Positions 18,726 through 26,641 are shown, numbered from the stretch's first letter. The stretch: DNA of 64,000 nt from an uncultured Rhodopila sp. (GCF_903915725.1 NZ_CAIWTY010000082.1:24495-88494), one strand, 5' to 3'. Made by a program: numbers and translations. The notes: generated by a model not told the origin, from the sequence alone.

Positions 18726-19211
18726 ATGCCAGACCGCTTCCTCATCGCAGCTACCGTCGACCGGCTGATCTACGACTCCGACACCACCTTCAACGCGGAC
18801 GACGCCCGTATCCTGCTCGACGAATTGCCGCGCAGGCCGTCGCCGTGGGTGCAGCTTGGCATCGCCGGCAAGATGTCGGGCGGATCGAGCCGCGGCTTCG
18901 CCGCGGGAGTCGGCGACGTCAACATCAAGGACAAGCAGGACCGCCATTTCCTGTATAACTCGGCCAATGATTCCTACACCCGGGCCGGCCAGTGGAAGCT
19001 TATGTGGATTGGCAAGCGGAGCCGGCAGTTTGTTGAGATCGAACAGGTCATGGCCGATCCGACCGACGAAGGCCGCGGCGCGTTGATCTGCTATGAGTCT
19101 GATGGCACGCCGACGCGCATGGACATCCGCTTCAACCGGTCGTTCAGCCTGTTCTGGACGCCCGTGGTGGTGGTTATTCCGGGCTGGAAGCCCTGGAAGA
19201 CCCCGGCATAG
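18726..19211 (+). CDS. Conserved-looking hypothetical protein, 161 residues
   Basis: No family recognised. The product starts MPDRFLIAATVDRLIYDSDTTF and has a glycine/serine stretch (GIAGKMSGGSSRGFAAGVGDVNIKDK). It continues with mixed beta strands (RHFLYNSANDSYTRAGQWKLMWIGK, RQFVEIEQVMADP, RMDIRFNRSFSLFWTPVVVVIPGWKPWKTP). No signal peptide; the hydrophobic FSLFWTPVVVVIPGW near the C-terminus could be a buried strand or membrane-contacting segment. The ATG at 18726 is chosen from coding character. It is divergent from the 840-residue membrane protein, which may suggest a shared process. Confidence 0.6.
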   Translation: MPDRFLIAATVDRLIYDSDTTFNADDARILLDELPRRPSPWVQLGIAGKMSGGSSRGFAAGVGDVNIKDKQDRHFLYNSANDSYTRAGQWKLMWIGKRSRQFVEIEQVMADPTDEGRGALICYESDGTPTRMDIRFNRSFSLFWTPVVVVIPGWKPWKTPA

Positions 19212-19301
19212 CGCCGCTGCACCGGGCCGCCCCGACCAGCCACGCCACCGCGGCCGGCAGCTTCTGCCACGCCGAACCCGCCGGTTTGGCCGCGGGCTTC
19301 C

Positions 19302-20090
19302 TCATACCGACAGCACCATGCCGTCATACCCCGGCTCCACGCCCGGAGGCAGGTTCGCCCGCAGCCACGCCCAGTCCATGTCGGTGCCCATATGAGTCAA
19401 CACCGTGCGGCGCGGCCTTAATCTCTCGATCCAACCCAGCACCGTCGGTAAATCGGCGTGCGTCCAGTGCGGCCCGTCGCGCAGGAAACAGCCGACGACC
19501 CAGGTATCAACCCCATCCAGAGCTTCGAACGCCGCGTCGCCCAGAGCGATCACATCGGTCGAATAGCCGAACCGGCCGATACGCAGGCCGAGCGTCTCGA
19601 TCCGGCCGTGATCCTGGGGAAACAGCCGTACGGCTGATCCGGCGATATCGACCGTCTCACCCGGCTGGACGGTGTTTGCCACAAGAACAGGGCGATAGAA
19701 GTGCGTACTGTCCCACGGTTTGAAGGCATAGCCGAACCGGCGGATGATCTCGTCCAGCGTTGCCGCCGTCGCATAGGCCGGCAGCGGGCGGTTGGCGATC
19801 CGGTTCAGGATGCGGACATCGTCGATGCCCGTGATGTGGTCGGCGTGCGCGTGCGTGAACAGCACGGCGTCGGCACTCGGGATGCGGCAGTCCAGCAATT
19901 GAGTGCGCATATCAGGTGAGGTATCGACCAGAAGCCTTTGATTATCCGCCCCCTCCACAACGATTGATGAGCGGGTCCGGCGGTTGCGCGGCTCGTCCGG
20001 ATCACAGGTGCCCCAGTCGCCGCCGCCGTCGGGTCCGCCGATCATCGGCACGCCGGCGGAGGCGCCGGTGCCGAGCAGCGTGACTTTCAT
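19302..20090 (-). CDS. MBL-fold metallo-hydrolase (PhnP-like)
   Basis: A 262-residue metallo-beta-lactamase-fold phosphodiesterase-type protein. MKVTLLGTGASAGVPMIGG opens the fold; FTHAHADHITGIDDVR is the H-x-H-x-D-H dinuclear metal site; DHGRIETLGLRIGRFGYSTD and the C-terminal LTHMGTDMDW supply later ligands. It resembles PhnP/cyclic-phosphate hydrolases, but the substrate is unknown. Its ATG overlaps the stop of tatD by four bases; it is the last gene of the metG-tatD-MBL operon, an order often seen in alphaproteobacteria. Confidence 0.9.
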   Translation of the reverse strand: MKVTLLGTGASAGVPMIGGPDGGGDWGTCDPDEPRNRRTRSSIVVEGADNQRLLVDTSPDMRTQLLDCRIPSADAVLFTHAHADHITGIDDVRILNRIANRPLPAYATAATLDEIIRRFGYAFKPWDSTHFYRPVLVANTVQPGETVDIAGSAVRLFPQDHGRIETLGLRIGRFGYSTDVIALGDAAFEALDGVDTWVVGCFLRDGPHWTHADLPTVLGWIERLRPRRTVLTHMGTDMDWAWLRANLPPGVEPGYDGMVLSV

Positions 20091-20863
20091 GCCACGGCCT
20101 TGCGGAACAATCGCCGAAAATTCGCCGTCGTCAGCTCCGCCAGCGCGTCCGGCGTCAGGCCGCGGAGTTCAGCCAGCACCGCGGCGGTATGCGCGACCCG
20201 GGCGGGCTCGTTCCGCTTGCCGCGGAATGGCACCGGCGACAGATACGGCGCATCGGTCTCCACCAGCAGCCGATCGAGCGGAACGTCGCGGGCTATGTCC
20301 CTGATTTCCTGTGATTTCGGAAAGGTCAAGATGCCGGAGAAGCTGATATAGCCGCCCAGTTCCAGGGCCGCCTCGGCCAGCGCGCGGGTGGAGCTGAAGC
20401 AATGCAGCAGGAAGTCGAACCCCCCTGCCCTGTCCCGCTCTTGCTTTAAATTCAAGATGATATCGTCGTCGGCGTCGCGCGCGTGGATGCATAGCGGCAC
20501 GCCCGCCAGCCTTGCGCCGCGGATATGCGCGCGGAAGTTCTCCGCCTGCACGTCGCGCGGCGACTTGTCGTAGAAATAGTCCAGCCCGGACTCGCCGATG
20601 CCGATGACCCGGGGATGCTTCGCCCGTTCGGCCAGCGCTTCGGGCGCCGGTATTGGCGCCTCCACGGCGTGATGCGGGTGGACGCCTACGGTGCACCACA
20701 GGTTGGAGTGCCCCTCGATCAGCCCCGGCAGCGTGTCGGACTGGGCCAGCGTGGTGCCGATGGTGACCATCTCCGCCACGCCGGCCTCGGCGGCGCGGGC
20801 CAGGACATCCGGCAGCTCCGCCGGCGTGTAGTAGTCGAGGTGGCAGTGGCTATCGACTAGCAT
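20087..20863 (-). CDS. tatD: TatD family metal-dependent deoxyribonuclease
   Basis: A 258-residue TIM-barrel hydrolase with the TatD set: VDSHCHLDYY at the N-terminus (H-x-H), GIGESGLDYFYDKSPRDVQAENFRAH, PLCIHARDADDDI, LLHCFSSTRALAEAALELGGYISFSGILTFPKS and LLVETDAPYLSPVPFRGKRNEPARV (final metal Asp). Family members have 3'-5' exonuclease activity and a proposed role in DNA repair or quality control. The ATG at 20863 shares one base with the metG stop (TGATG), and its own stop overlaps the next start (ATGA), so the operon is translationally coupled. A TTG at 20866 is an alternative start. Confidence 0.93.
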   Translation of the reverse strand: MLVDSHCHLDYYTPAELPDVLARAAEAGVAEMVTIGTTLAQSDTLPGLIEGHSNLWCTVGVHPHHAVEAPIPAPEALAERAKHPRVIGIGESGLDYFYDKSPRDVQAENFRAHIRGARLAGVPLCIHARDADDDIILNLKQERDRAGGFDFLLHCFSSTRALAEAALELGGYISFSGILTFPKSQEIRDIARDVPLDRLLVETDAPYLSPVPFRGKRNEPARVAHTAAVLAELRGLTPDALAELTTANFRRLFRKAVA

Positions 20864-22401
20864 CAAGCGGCAGGCTCCACGTAGCGGGGGAAGACTCCCT
20901 GTGGAAGTGGCAAGGCGACACCGTCCTGCAACGGCGTTCCCAACGCGGCGAACGAGCGGGCCTCGGGCGCGACCCCGACCTGATCCAGCATCTTCGCCAT
21001 GCTGCCGGGCATCACCGGCTGCAGCAGCGTGGCGATGACGCGGATGGTGTCCACCAGGACGCGCAGCACCGCGCCCATGCGGGTCTTGTCGGTCTTGTTC
21101 AGCGCCCAGGGCGCCTGGCGGTCGATATAGCCGTTGGCGGCGCGGATCACCTTCCAGATCTCCTCCAGGCCCTCGTGGAAGGTCTGGCGGTCGATGTTGA
21201 TGCGCACGGCCTCCAGCAGCGAGTCCGCGGCGGCCAGCAGCACCATGTCGTCCTCGGTGATGGCGCCCCGGCCGGGCAGCACGCCACCGCAGTTGCGCGC
21301 AACCAGCGACAGCGTCCGCTGCGCCAGGTTGCCGAGGTCGTTCGCCAGCTCGACATTGATGCGGCTGACGATGGCCGGGTGGCTCATGGACCCGTCGCTG
21401 CCGAACGGCTTTTCCCGCAGCAGGAAGTAGCGGATCTGGTCAAGGCCGTAGGTCTCCGCCAGCTTGCGCGGCTCGATCACGTTGCCGAGGGATTTCGACA
21501 TCTTCTCGCCCTCGACCACCCACCAGCCATGCGAGGAGATCCGCTTCGGCAGCGGCAGCCCGGCGGCCATCAGGAAGGCGGGCCAATAGACGGCGTGGAA
21601 GCGGATGATGTCCTTGCCGACAACATGCACGTCGGCCGGCCAATAGTGCCAGCGCGGCGCCTCCGGGTCGGGGAAGCCGCAGCCGGTGACGTAGTTGTTC
21701 AGCGCGTCGAGCCAGACATACATCACGTGGCCGGGCGCGTCGGGCACCGGGATGCCCCAACTGAACGTGGTGCGGCTGATCGACAGGTCGCGCAACCCGC
21801 CCTTGACGAAGCTGATCACCTCGCTGCGGCGCGAAGACGGGGCGACAAACTCCGGCTGTTCCTCGTACAGTTTCAGAAGACGGTCCTGGAAGGCGGCGAG
21901 TTTGAAGAAATATGACGGCTCGCGCACCCATTCGACCGGCGCGCCACTCGCGGTGGCGACACGGCTGCCGTCGGGGCGGGTGGTCAGTTCGGACTCGTCG
22001 TAGAAGGCTTCGTCGCGGACGGCGTACCAGCCTTCGTAATGGCCGAGATAGATGTCGCCGTTGGCGGCGATGCGGCGCCAGAGTTCGGCGCAGGACTGCT
22101 TGTGGCGCGGCTCCGTGGTGCGGATCCAGTCGTCGTAGGACACGCCCATGGCGTCGGTCATGGCGCGGAAATCCGCGGAGACCTGATCCGTGAAAGTCTG
22201 CGGATCGAGGCCGGCGTCGGCGGCGGCTTTTTCCACCTTCTGGCCGTGCTCGTCGGTGCCGGTCAGGAAGAAGACGTCGTAGCCGTCCAGCCGCTTGAAC
22301 CGCGCCATCACGTCGGTGGCGATGGAGGTGTAGGCGTGCCCGATATGTGGCGCCCCGTTCACGTAGTAGATCGGCGTGGTGATGTAGAAGCTTCGGGTCA
22401 T
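20863..22401 (-). CDS. metG: Methionyl-tRNA synthetase
   Basis: Charges initiator and elongator tRNA-Met. A 512-residue class I synthetase. The HIGH-type motif is in YYVNGAPHIGHAYTSIATDVMARF (residues ~12-35) and the KMSKS loop in GEKMSKSLGNVIEP. The anticodon-binding helical domain follows (HEGLEEIWKVIRAANGYIDRQAPW). The length shows the short form without the C-terminal tRNA-binding dimer domain. No four-Cys zinc knuckle is seen in the connective region. First gene of the metG-tatD-MBL operon. A ~78-bp stretch of its 5' coding region is duplicated at 23342-23419. Confidence 0.97.
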   Translation of the reverse strand: MTRSFYITTPIYYVNGAPHIGHAYTSIATDVMARFKRLDGYDVFFLTGTDEHGQKVEKAAADAGLDPQTFTDQVSADFRAMTDAMGVSYDDWIRTTEPRHKQSCAELWRRIAANGDIYLGHYEGWYAVRDEAFYDESELTTRPDGSRVATASGAPVEWVREPSYFFKLAAFQDRLLKLYEEQPEFVAPSSRRSEVISFVKGGLRDLSISRTTFSWGIPVPDAPGHVMYVWLDALNNYVTGCGFPDPEAPRWHYWPADVHVVGKDIIRFHAVYWPAFLMAAGLPLPKRISSHGWWVVEGEKMSKSLGNVIEPRKLAETYGLDQIRYFLLREKPFGSDGSMSHPAIVSRINVELANDLGNLAQRTLSLVARNCGGVLPGRGAITEDDMVLLAAADSLLEAVRINIDRQTFHEGLEEIWKVIRAANGYIDRQAPWALNKTDKTRMGAVLRVLVDTIRVIATLLQPVMPGSMAKMLDQVGVAPEARSFAALGTPLQDGVALPLPQGVFPRYVEPAA

Positions 22402-22750
22402 GGGTCTTCTTCGCGGTTTGCCGCCGGCGGCGGCTGGCCGTGTCGTAGCGAGGCCAGGACGTGGATATCTACCGGGATTCGGCCGGATGTGCTACCGGTT
22501 GGTGCGGACAGGGGTTGCTATATCCCTTACGAACCGGATCGCCGGAGACGCGATTTCCTCGGCTACGGCGTTTCTTGAGGGCGTCGAAGCACCACTGGGT
22601 TAGCTTTTGTCCCGGGTTGAGGTTCGCGAGCACGAAGCAGAAAGTGAGGAGGTGAGAGGCGAACCGCAAGTCCGGGTGCCTTTGGCCAACTCCGAAGTGC
22701 TGGACGGAAGCGCCAACAACCGTCGCGCGTGAAATGGTTGCCGCCGGGGG
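22402..22750. other. Intergenic region between metG and mazEF
   Basis: About 350 bases between divergent genes. No supported gene: short frames here have no protein character. Promoters for metG (minus) and mazE (plus) are expected. The palindrome next to mazE is listed separately. Confidence 0.45.
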
Positions 22751-22764
22751 CGTAACGCGTTACG
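22751..22764. promoter_or_regulatory. Perfect 14-bp palindrome, candidate MazE/MazEF operator
   Basis: CGTAACGCGTTACG is a perfect palindrome whose last base is 28 bases before the mazE start codon. Toxin-antitoxin operons are usually autoregulated by the antitoxin or complex binding such a site; assignment here is by position only. Confidence 0.55.
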
Positions 22765-22792
22765 GTGTGACTGCTGGAGCAGGAGGGCTGTT

Positions 22793-23023
22793 ATGACGGC
22801 AGCGGCTGAACGCATGAGGGCGATGCGTGAAAGGAAGCGCGCCCGCGGTCTGAGGGAAGTGCGCATCCTTGTTCCTGACTCGCGCTCCGCGTCTGTCCGC
22901 GAGAGGGTGGCCGCTCAGGTCGCCGGCCTCAATCAACGCCGCGAAGAGGAAGCCCTGCTTTGGATCGAGGCGGTTTCCGAGTTCGATGCACCCGACCTTC
23001 CGGAAAGCCATGAAGCGCGGTGA
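22793..23023 (+). CDS. Antitoxin of MazE-like (DUF3018) family
   Basis: A 76-residue, very basic protein at the N-terminus (RMRAMRERKRARGLREVRILVPDSRS) with an acidic C-terminus (EEEALLWIEAVSEFDAPDLPE). It matches the DUF3018/MazE-like antitoxin pattern: an N-terminal DNA-binding part and a toxin-binding tail. AGGAGG precedes the ATG. Its last 14 bases overlap the start of the toxin gene in another frame, the standard arrangement for coupled expression. A perfect palindrome just upstream is a likely autoregulatory operator. Confidence 0.85.
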   Translation: MTAAAERMRAMRERKRARGLREVRILVPDSRSASVRERVAAQVAGLNQRREEEALLWIEAVSEFDAPDLPESHEAR

Positions 23024-23339
23024 TGTGGTCATCGTGGCGGCATCGGGCGATTACGGGAAGCCGCGCCCGGCGGTGATCGTGCAAACGGATGCTTTCCCGG
23101 CAACACACGCCTCGGTCGTGATCTGCCAGATGACATCGGAGATCGCTGTCGCTGCGGATTTCCGGGTCACAATCGAACCAAGCGACAAAAACGGGTTGCG
23201 ACTGCAATCGCAAATCATGGCTGACAAGCCGGTTACAGTCCGGCGAACGCGGATAGGAACGCCGATCGGCTGTTTGGTATCCGAGGAGATCGGCCGATTG
23301 AACGCCGCGCTGGCGTTCGTGATGGGCTTGGCCGACTGA
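23010..23339 (+). CDS. MazF/PemK family toxin (endoribonuclease)
   Basis: A 109-residue MazF-fold protein: MKRGDVVIVAASGDYGKPRPAVIVQTD opens the SH3-like barrel, then VVICQMTSEI, FRVTIEPSDKNGLRLQSQIMADKPVTVRRTRIG with the conserved basic and S-Q-I-M-x-D-K segment, and IGCLVSEEIGRLNAALAFVMGL. The family cleaves mRNA at short motifs; the motif here is unknown. The start at 23010 lies inside the antitoxin gene. The module appears intact: no missing residues were noticed. Confidence 0.9.
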   Translation: MKRGDVVIVAASGDYGKPRPAVIVQTDAFPATHASVVICQMTSEIAVAADFRVTIEPSDKNGLRLQSQIMADKPVTVRRTRIGTPIGCLVSEEIGRLNAALAFVMGLAD

Positions 23340-23341
23340 GC

Positions 23342-23419
23342 CGGTCAGGAAGACAACGTCCTACGCGGTCCCCCCGCTTGAACCGCGCTACCACGTCCGT
23401 GGCGATGGAGGTGTAGGCA
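23342..23419 (-). pseudogene. Duplicated fragment of metG 5' coding region
   Basis: About 78 bp closely match 22259-22336 inside metG, in the same orientation, coding for AYTSIATDVVARFKR (metG has AYTSIATDVMARFKR) before small differences shift the frame. Together with the genuine metG, the fragment brackets mazEF as a direct repeat. It is too short to function. Confidence 0.75.
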
Positions 23420-23513
23420 TCGGCCGGAATGGCGGTCACGGAGCAGGCAGAACGGAAAAGCGTTCACGCCGCCCATCAACGCTTCGGCAGCCGCCGACCG
23501 CGGTCAGCCGCTT

Positions 23514-23676
23514 GGCGGGTCGTCGTCGAACACGTAGCCGTCAGGTCCTCGGGGCGCTTCGGGCGGAGCGTGTCCTTCACCCAATACAGGATGCGCGGCA
23601 GTTCATTGGCCCAGGCGTTGATCTCCTGCATTCGCTCGTAGTCCTCGGGCGCCAGCAGACTTTTCCCGGCCAACGG
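23514..23676 (-). pseudogene. 3' fragment of an unrecognised gene
   Basis: Reads LLAPEDYERMQEINAWANELPRILYWVKDTLRPKRPEDLT, then after an apparent one-base shift GYVFDDDPPSG and stop. The sequence has real protein character (tryptophans, charged pattern and a D-rich end), but there is no upstream part. Family not recognised. Confidence 0.45.
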
Positions 23677-23966
23677 TGCCGCTGGGCGTGCTCGCGGCGC
23701 AGAATGAGCCTCTGACGAACTTCACCTGTTCGCTCATCGGCACCTATCTGGCATTTGCGCGGACGAAGGATTCCGCCGATGGCAGGCTTCCGTCGCTGGC
23801 GGAGCGCTACGCAGACCGCAACGACTACGTGAACCGCATTCGCGTCGCGGCCCGCGCCGCGCAGGCACAGGGCTTCCTGTTGCCGGAGGATGCCGCGGTC
23901 ATCGTCAACGCCGCCGCCGCAGTAACGATCTTCGATCAGAAGGCGCCGGACGGTCCGCCGCGCTGA
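23670..23966 (+). pseudogene. 3' remnant of an alpha/beta hydrolase-domain gene
   Basis: Encodes VPLGVLAAQNEPLTNFTCSLIGTYLAFARTKDSADGR followed by PSLAERYADRNDYVNRIRVAARAAQAQGFLLPEDAAVIVNAAA. This matches the C-terminal ~95 residues of large alpha/beta hydrolase-domain proteins (PF20091 type: V-P-L-G..., R-x-S-I-x-E-R-Y, D-Y-x3-V, L-L-P-E-D). The catalytic part is absent and no start site is seen. It is a truncated leftover. Confidence 0.6.
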
Positions 23967-24074
23967 GAGAAACGCCTGGCCCAAATTTCGGAGTTTGGGT
24001 TGGATGATCCGGCGCGCCCGCATGGCCGAAGAGATTCAGCCTGTTACACCAACCGCTCTTCGGCCGCGCCGCCT

Positions 24075-24160
24075 CGTCATGCCGACGCAGGTCGGCGTCC
24101 ACGCCTTTGCCGCAACCGGCACCGCAAGGCGTGGATGGTGCGCCTGCGCGCACCATGACG
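24075..24160. repeat. Dispersed palindromic repeat, family A copy 3
   Basis: cgtcatgccgacgcaggtcgg, cgtccacgccttt, loop, aaggcgtggatggtgcgcctg, cgcgcaccatgacgg. The flanking sequence after it (ggacaaacgcagccgccgg... and gggtcaaagtcagcgccg) is also shared with copies 1 and 4, so the repeated unit is longer than the palindrome. Confidence 0.85.
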
Positions 24161-24282
24161 GGGGACAAACGCAGCCGCCGGACCGCTCTTTTATGCCCAT
24201 GGACCTGCGCCCGCATAACGGTGGGGGCGACGGTGTCTATGGGTCAAAGTCAGCGCCGACTGGTATCAGATCCCGTAATCGC

Positions 24283-25287
24283 TCACGGTGCGCGCCGGGA
24301 AAACCCCATCCGCTTGCCGGCGTAGTCGAGACAGTAGTTATAGCCGCCAAGCAGATATATACTCGTATTTAAGCTGCTATTCGGCTGCTGACGATCCATC
24401 AACAGAAATCCGGGCGGGGTAAAGACGGATGGCTGCCCCAGCGTGAAACTATAGCTGCACGTCGTGCCCGTTACGTCGATCGAGAACTCCACACCGGTGG
24501 CGAAAGTCGATTTCCCGTCCTCCGTCTGATAGAAGGACTGGGGAATTTCTTGCGTCTCGGTAAACAGCATCGGGTCCTGCACGCCGGTATCCATCAACAG
24601 GTCGCATGCTATCGGCCCGATTTTGGCGCCATTGAAGCTCGCCGTCAGGTCCGCGGCTGGACCGTTGTAGACGGGCGGGTTCGACCCGGTCTGCAACACC
24701 AAATTGGTGAAGCTGAAGCCGGCGATGTTGCTGTCCGTCAGCCCGATATCAATACCGTCCGGCGAGATGACATAGCCGGCGCTCAGGCTTTGGCCACCGG
24801 CACTGGCGGAGAGCAGCGGGTTCCTCGCGAGCACGGTCGCGACGTCGGTGTGGAAACCGATGCCCATCATACCGCCGTCGAATACCTTCTGTGTTATGCC
24901 GTTCACCTTGACATAATCAGCCACCATGACGCTGACCGTGGCCGCCGGGAATTTCGACGCATCGTACTGTTCCGGCGGTGCATCAGGTCCGAAGAGAATC
25001 ACCGGCAGCTTGGCCCACCACCCCCAGATCTCATTCTTGCTGGGCAGGTAGGTGACGAGCAAAGCCGCGGCGCCCTGGTCGCGGACCTGTTGCTGATAAT
25101 AGGTCGAAAGCTTCTCGATCCCGATTGCGATCCCGCAGGAGCCGGTGTCAACCTGCAACGTCCACGGCGTCGCGTCGTCCGGTTGCCCCTGCGGCGCGGC
25201 GCCGACCAGCGCGGAGACAAAAAAGCCCTTGCCGTCGATGGCGGAGTTTGGCCTGAAGCGAAGAAAGTAGCTCGTGGTATCTGACAT
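24283..25287 (-). CDS. Two-lobed pepsin-like aspartic protease homologue, gene 2
   Basis: A 334-residue protein with two D-T-G motifs about 185 residues apart: WTLQVDTGSCG (D47) and LLMDTGVQDPM (D233), each at the end of a hydrophobic strand. FDGGMMGIGF near 137-146 corresponds to the FDGILGLG turn of pepsin-family enzymes. The C-terminus (YLLGGYNYCLDYAGKRMGFSRR) resembles the closing 'lg...f.vyD.....iGfa' strand of that fold. There is no signal peptide and no propeptide, unlike eukaryotic pepsins. GAGGG precedes the ATG at 25287, one base after the stop of the upstream sister gene. Activity is unproven: the second motif lacks the usual S/T after DTG. Confidence 0.65.
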   Translation of the reverse strand: MSDTTSYFLRFRPNSAIDGKGFFVSALVGAAPQGQPDDATPWTLQVDTGSCGIAIGIEKLSTYYQQQVRDQGAAALLVTYLPSKNEIWGWWAKLPVILFGPDAPPEQYDASKFPAATVSVMVADYVKVNGITQKVFDGGMMGIGFHTDVATVLARNPLLSASAGGQSLSAGYVISPDGIDIGLTDSNIAGFSFTNLVLQTGSNPPVYNGPAADLTASFNGAKIGPIACDLLMDTGVQDPMLFTETQEIPQSFYQTEDGKSTFATGVEFSIDVTGTTCSYSFTLGQPSVFTPPGFLLMDRQQPNSSLNTSIYLLGGYNYCLDYAGKRMGFSRRAP

Positions 25288-25288
25288 G

Positions 25289-26341
25289 TCAGCCCTCATG
25301 CGTTGATGGAAAACAAATCATGCCGTGTTCCAGATCGAACATGATCGGATAGTTGAAGAACGGCACCAGTCCGGTATTCACGTAGCCATCCGGGTAGGCG
25401 ATCGGACTTGGCTTGGTCTGCAACTGGATTTGGTTGACCGAGGTCTCCTCGTTGGCATTCACGGAAATAATGGCCAGCGACTGCTCCGCCGTCGGGATCA
25501 GCTGAAAGAGCTGGTTGTTCGCCGGCAGATTGGCCTTGCTGAGGTGTTCACCGGCATGCAGAACGGTGGTTGCGGCGCCGGTGTCGAAAACGACCCCGAC
25601 GCTCTGACTGACGGGATTGCTGTCGCCTGACGGCACGACCCCGGCGGTCAGCAGTATTTCGCCGAAGGTTGGGATGGGAGTCGCTGCCGCGGACGGCGTG
25701 TAAGGTTGCGCCGGAGTCATTGGCAGACGATTCGGAAACAGCGCCCTCAGCGAGTCGGTCAGACCAACGATGAGTCGAGCCGGGCCGCCGGCCTGGTGCG
25801 GGGGCGGGCAAGTGCCGAGGTCTACGATGAAGCCCCTGGTCCCCTGGGCATATGGCAGCTGCGCCAGCACGGTCAGCAGCTCCGGGGAGGTGCCGGTGGG
25901 CTGCAGGGCAGCACCGAAATCACCGTAGAACTGCCCGAAAATCGGGAATGGCTGCGGCGTGATCGTCTCGATCAATGCAACGGTCGCTATCGTGCTGAGC
26001 GGTGCGGACGCCTCGGGAAAAGCGACTTCCAAAGCCGTCGGCACCGCAATGTACTCGATACCGCTGTCGTACTTGATCTGAATCGTATTGCTCCCGGTGG
26101 GCTTGGGCAGGCCGGCATAGTTGGCCCAGAACCCCTGCCCGCCGGTGTCGAATTCGAACAGGACGGGACCCGTCGTCTGCCCCGGATCGCCCGGCGTTGT
26201 CAGTGCGACGACAATTCCGACCTTGTGGGCGGGCTCTCCGGATTTCTCGGTGAACGGAAGAACGTGGAGCGGAACAACGATGGAACCCTGCTGTATGGCC
26301 GAGTCGGGAATCGTGATGCGTGAGGGCTGGACAGCCGTCAT
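25289..26341 (-). CDS. Two-lobed pepsin-like aspartic protease homologue, gene 1
   Basis: A 350-residue sister of the next gene with D-T-G at D65 (VLFEFDTGGQGFW) and D253 (VGVVFDTGAATTVLH). The stretch IQIKYDSGIEYIAV after the first motif sits where the flap Tyr and Gly of pepsin-family enzymes occur. Closing PIMFDLEHGMICF resembles the final strand of the fold. No signal peptide is seen, so a cytosolic or non-classical location is implied. The ATG at 26341 follows AAAGGA with good spacing and is preferred over an upstream in-frame codon at 26356. The two genes are separated by one base and are surely co-transcribed. Bacterial two-lobed A1-type proteins are rare; activity is inferred only from motifs. 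Confidence 0.65.
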   Translation of the reverse strand: MTAVQPSRITIPDSAIQQGSIVVPLHVLPFTEKSGEPAHKVGIVVALTTPGDPGQTTGPVLFEFDTGGQGFWANYAGLPKPTGSNTIQIKYDSGIEYIAVPTALEVAFPEASAPLSTIATVALIETITPQPFPIFGQFYGDFGAALQPTGTSPELLTVLAQLPYAQGTRGFIVDLGTCPPPHQAGGPARLIVGLTDSLRALFPNRLPMTPAQPYTPSAAATPIPTFGEILLTAGVVPSGDSNPVSQSVGVVFDTGAATTVLHAGEHLSKANLPANNQLFQLIPTAEQSLAIISVNANEETSVNQIQLQTKPSPIAYPDGYVNTGLVPFFNYPIMFDLEHGMICFPSTHEG

Positions 26342-26641
26342 TGCGAATCCTTTCATGGTGCCGAAACACTAGGCCCGATCCGGCTGCGCGGCGGACCGTC
26401 TGCTCACGGAATGCTTTGATTGATGGCAACCGGGCCGAGGCGGCCGAACCGATATGTTCCGGACCGGTCCCCTTGCTTTTCAACGTTTTTATTCGGACGT
26501 CTCGTACATCACCCCCGCCCATGCCGCCGGCGATGATCATGTACGACAATTATATCATAAGTCAACCTAACTTTGCATTAAGCTGCATATTTGTGGTATT
26601 TTTGTCTAATATCAATCGGAAGAAACGATGACTCTCGGGCT
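26342..26641. promoter_or_regulatory. Upstream region of protease-like operon with AT-rich island
   Basis: The first ~200 bases are ordinary GC-rich sequence. 26540-26635 is strikingly AT-rich compared with everything around it and contains, on the minus strand, TATAAT (26549-26554), a candidate -10 box; no matching -35 at normal spacing is clear. It would imply a leader of about 200 bases. It ends at the left TIR of a MITE. Confidence 0.35.

Noticed and set aside
24075..24160. Small ORFs reading MPTQVGVHAF... and similar
   Set aside because: They arise from the family A palindrome and recur at every copy; they are repeat artefacts.
26549..26565. TTGACT near TATAAT on the minus strand as a complete sigma-70 promoter
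   Set aside because: The two hexamers are only about 4 bases apart; a -35/-10 pair needs about 17.
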